Shown here: positions 21,261 to 22,259 of the stretch, piece by piece
How positions within the stretch are numbered: position 1 is the first letter of the stretch
How the letters are laid out: every line of letters begins with the position of its first letter
Made by a program: the position numbers and the translations under genes
Origin: Bacillota bacterium
GTDB lineage: Bacteria > Bacillota > Clostridia > Lachnospirales > Cellulosilyticaceae
Direction: 5' to 3'
Assembly: GCA_023436395.1 (NCBI GenBank)
Contig: JAEZJJ010000072.1
Span: 1 to 22,259, forward strand
Length of the DNA: 22,259 nucleotides
Notes under the pieces: model-generated
Database searches by the model: none
Told to the model about the DNA's origin: nothing
What the model saw: the letters and a program-made list of their open reading frames with translations, nothing else

Positions 21261-22118
21261 ATGTTAGATATAGCCATTATTGGTGCAGGACCAGCAGGGC
21301 TTTCAGCAGCTATTACAGGCGTGATACGTAATAAAAAAGTGAAAGTATTTGGGAATCCCCCTTCTACAAGTTATATATATAAAGCAGAACGTGTGGATAA
21401 TTATTTAGGAATGCCTGGTGTGACTGGGCAGGAGATGATGGAAAAGTTCACAAGTCATGCTAAAGATGTGGGGGTAGAGATTGAAACCAAAAAAGTGATT
21501 GAAATATTCCCCATGGGAAATTATTATACATTAAATGTAGAAAACGAATTTATTGAAGCTAGAACAGTTATTTTGGCAAATGGATTAACCAAAACAGCTG
21601 TTTTAGAAGGTGAAGAGGCATTTTTAGGCAGAGGGGTAAGTTATTGTGCCACTTGTGATGGACCACTTTACCGAGGAAAAGAAGTGGTGGTTATAGGAGA
21701 TTCTGCTCATGCAGAGGAAGATGCTAACTATTTAGCCGAAGTATGTGAGCAAGTTTATTATATACCTCTTTATAAGGACATTAAACATTTGGATTCTCGT
21801 ATACAAGTGGTCAATTCAAGACCTAAGCGCATTGTAGGTGAACAAGTGGTACAAGAACTTGAACTAAGAGAGGGAAGCCTAAATATAAATGGGGTATTTA
21901 TTATTAAAGAGAATATTCCAACAACTAAACTATTAAATGGTCTTGAATTAGATAATAAGTCTATTCGTGTGAATGCGATGATGGAAACAAATTTACCAGG
22001 TGTTTATGCGGCTGGTGATTGTACAGGTAAGCCATTTCAAGTTGCAAAGGCTGTAGGCCAAGGAAGTGTGGCTGTTCTTCAAGCTGTAAGTTATTTAAAT
22101 GGCCTTTTAGAAAAATAA
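21261..22118 (+). CDS. thioredoxin-reductase-like flavoprotein, probably ferredoxin-linked
   Basis: A 285-residue flavoprotein of the low-molecular-weight thioredoxin reductase family. GAGPAG at residues 8-13 binds FAD, the redox pair is CATC (Cys129, Cys132), and the second FAD motif is GDCTGKPFQVAKAVGQG. The NADPH-binding motifs are not conserved: where family members have GGGNSA the sequence is VVVIGDSAHAEEDA, and where they have HRRxxxR it reads YYIPLYKDIK. That combination is known from clostridial flavin-linked, ferredoxin-dependent thioredoxin reductases (FFTR) and the related DTR group. The enzyme would reduce thioredoxin using ferredoxin electrons. Start ATG 21261 has GGAGG 7 nt upstream (21249-21253); the ATG at 21222 has none. 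No thioredoxin gene is adjacent. Confidence 0.85.
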   Translation: MLDIAIIGAGPAGLSAAITGVIRNKKVKVFGNPPSTSYIYKAERVDNYLGMPGVTGQEMMEKFTSHAKDVGVEIETKKVIEIFPMGNYYTLNVENEFIEARTVILANGLTKTAVLEGEEAFLGRGVSYCATCDGPLYRGKEVVVIGDSAHAEEDANYLAEVCEQVYYIPLYKDIKHLDSRIQVVNSRPKRIVGEQVVQELELREGSLNINGVFIIKENIPTTKLLNGLELDNKSIRVNAMMETNLPGVYAAGDCTGKPFQVAKAVGQGSVAVLQAVSYLNGLLEK

Positions 22119-22135
22119 AACAATATAAAATAAAG

Positions 22136-22187
22136 GGGATGTCGCGTAATTAATCAATTAGATTAGTTGGGTGACATCCCTACTTTT
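22136..22187 (+). terminator. terminator after the flavoprotein gene
   Basis: GGGATGTC (22136-22143) pairs with GACATCCC (22173-22180), and an inner AATTAATC/GATTAGTT helix extends it. A short T run (22184-22187) follows three bases later. Confidence 0.7.
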
Positions 22188-22201
22188 ATACAAAAATTTA
22201 A

Positions 22202-22222
22202 GGCAGGGGATAATCCCCTGCC
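22202..22222 (-). terminator. perfect GC-rich hairpin, terminator for a convergent gene
   Basis: GGCAGGGGA (22202-22210) pairs with TCCCCTGCC (22214-22222) around TAA. On the minus strand it is followed by TTAAATTTTTG, a fair terminator tail, suggesting a minus-strand gene to the right. Confidence 0.65.
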
Positions 22223-22229
22223 TCTGTTG

Positions 22230-22259
22230 TTATACTAAGTTTATGAAAGACATCGTAAA
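22230..22259 (-). CDS. possible 3' end of a convergent gene leaving the window
   Basis: Nine minus-strand codons (FTMSFINLV) and a TAA precede the hairpin at 22202-22222. Too short to identify. Confidence 0.3.
   Translation of the reverse strand, partial: FTMSFINLV

Noticed and set aside
1..22259. CRISPR array or prophage
   Set aside because: No regularly spaced repeats and no phage structural or lysis genes are visible; the only mobile element is the IS3-family copy.

Overview
The window reads as chromosomal DNA of a low-GC, anaerobic Gram-positive bacterium of the class Clostridia, most likely a Lachnospirales/Cellulosilyticum-like organism. This is judged from the A+T-rich genes with GGAGG-type ribosome sites, the two-subunit Fe-S L-serine dehydratase, RNase J, an agr-type peptide quorum-sensing locus, a LUD protein and a thioredoxin-reductase-like flavoprotein that lacks NADPH motifs. 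The genus is an inference from protein character, not from a search.

Left part (1-5.8 kb). A 5'-truncated HEAT-like ORF is followed by a histidyl-tRNA synthetase gene. An attenuator-like leader precedes hisS: a good promoter, a 17-residue leader peptide with four consecutive His codons, and a set of mutually exclusive RNA helices ending in an intrinsic terminator just before hisS. Next come an internally deleted Rpn-type (PD-(D/E)XK) gene, a VOC/glyoxalase-fold gene on the minus strand, an MmyB-type regulator with a TTG start, and a YwqG/DUF1963 protein.

Middle (5.8-12.4 kb). A MerR regulator, a radical SAM/SPASM protein and an overlapping, unrecognised Cys-rich protein form a tight cassette closed by a terminator. 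On the minus strand lie a large 4Fe-4S protein, a 700-base gene-free stretch that looks like a roughly 430-nt structured non-coding RNA with its own terminator, and an SDR oxidoreductase. A small LiaF-like membrane protein follows, preceded by a perfect 13-bp direct repeat.

Right part (12.4-22.3 kb). An RNase J gene faces a tRNA-Thr(GGT) gene. Their shared terminator hairpin has been split in its loop by a complete 1533-bp IS3-family element with a 3-bp target duplication. Beyond a LUD-domain gene is an agr-like system: a LytTR response regulator and GHKL kinase in one operon, and agrB-agrD in a second operon. The second operon's promoter carries two TTCGTAC half-sites 21 bp apart, as expected for the LytTR regulator, so the system probably autoinduces. 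The predicted autoinducer ring is CLVIF. L-serine dehydratase beta and alpha subunits and the probable ferredoxin-type thioredoxin reductase end the window, closed by two hairpins and the last codons of a possible convergent gene.

The best candidates for something new are the His-codon attenuator of hisS, the unassigned large structured RNA, and the MerR/radical SAM/Cys-rich protein cassette.
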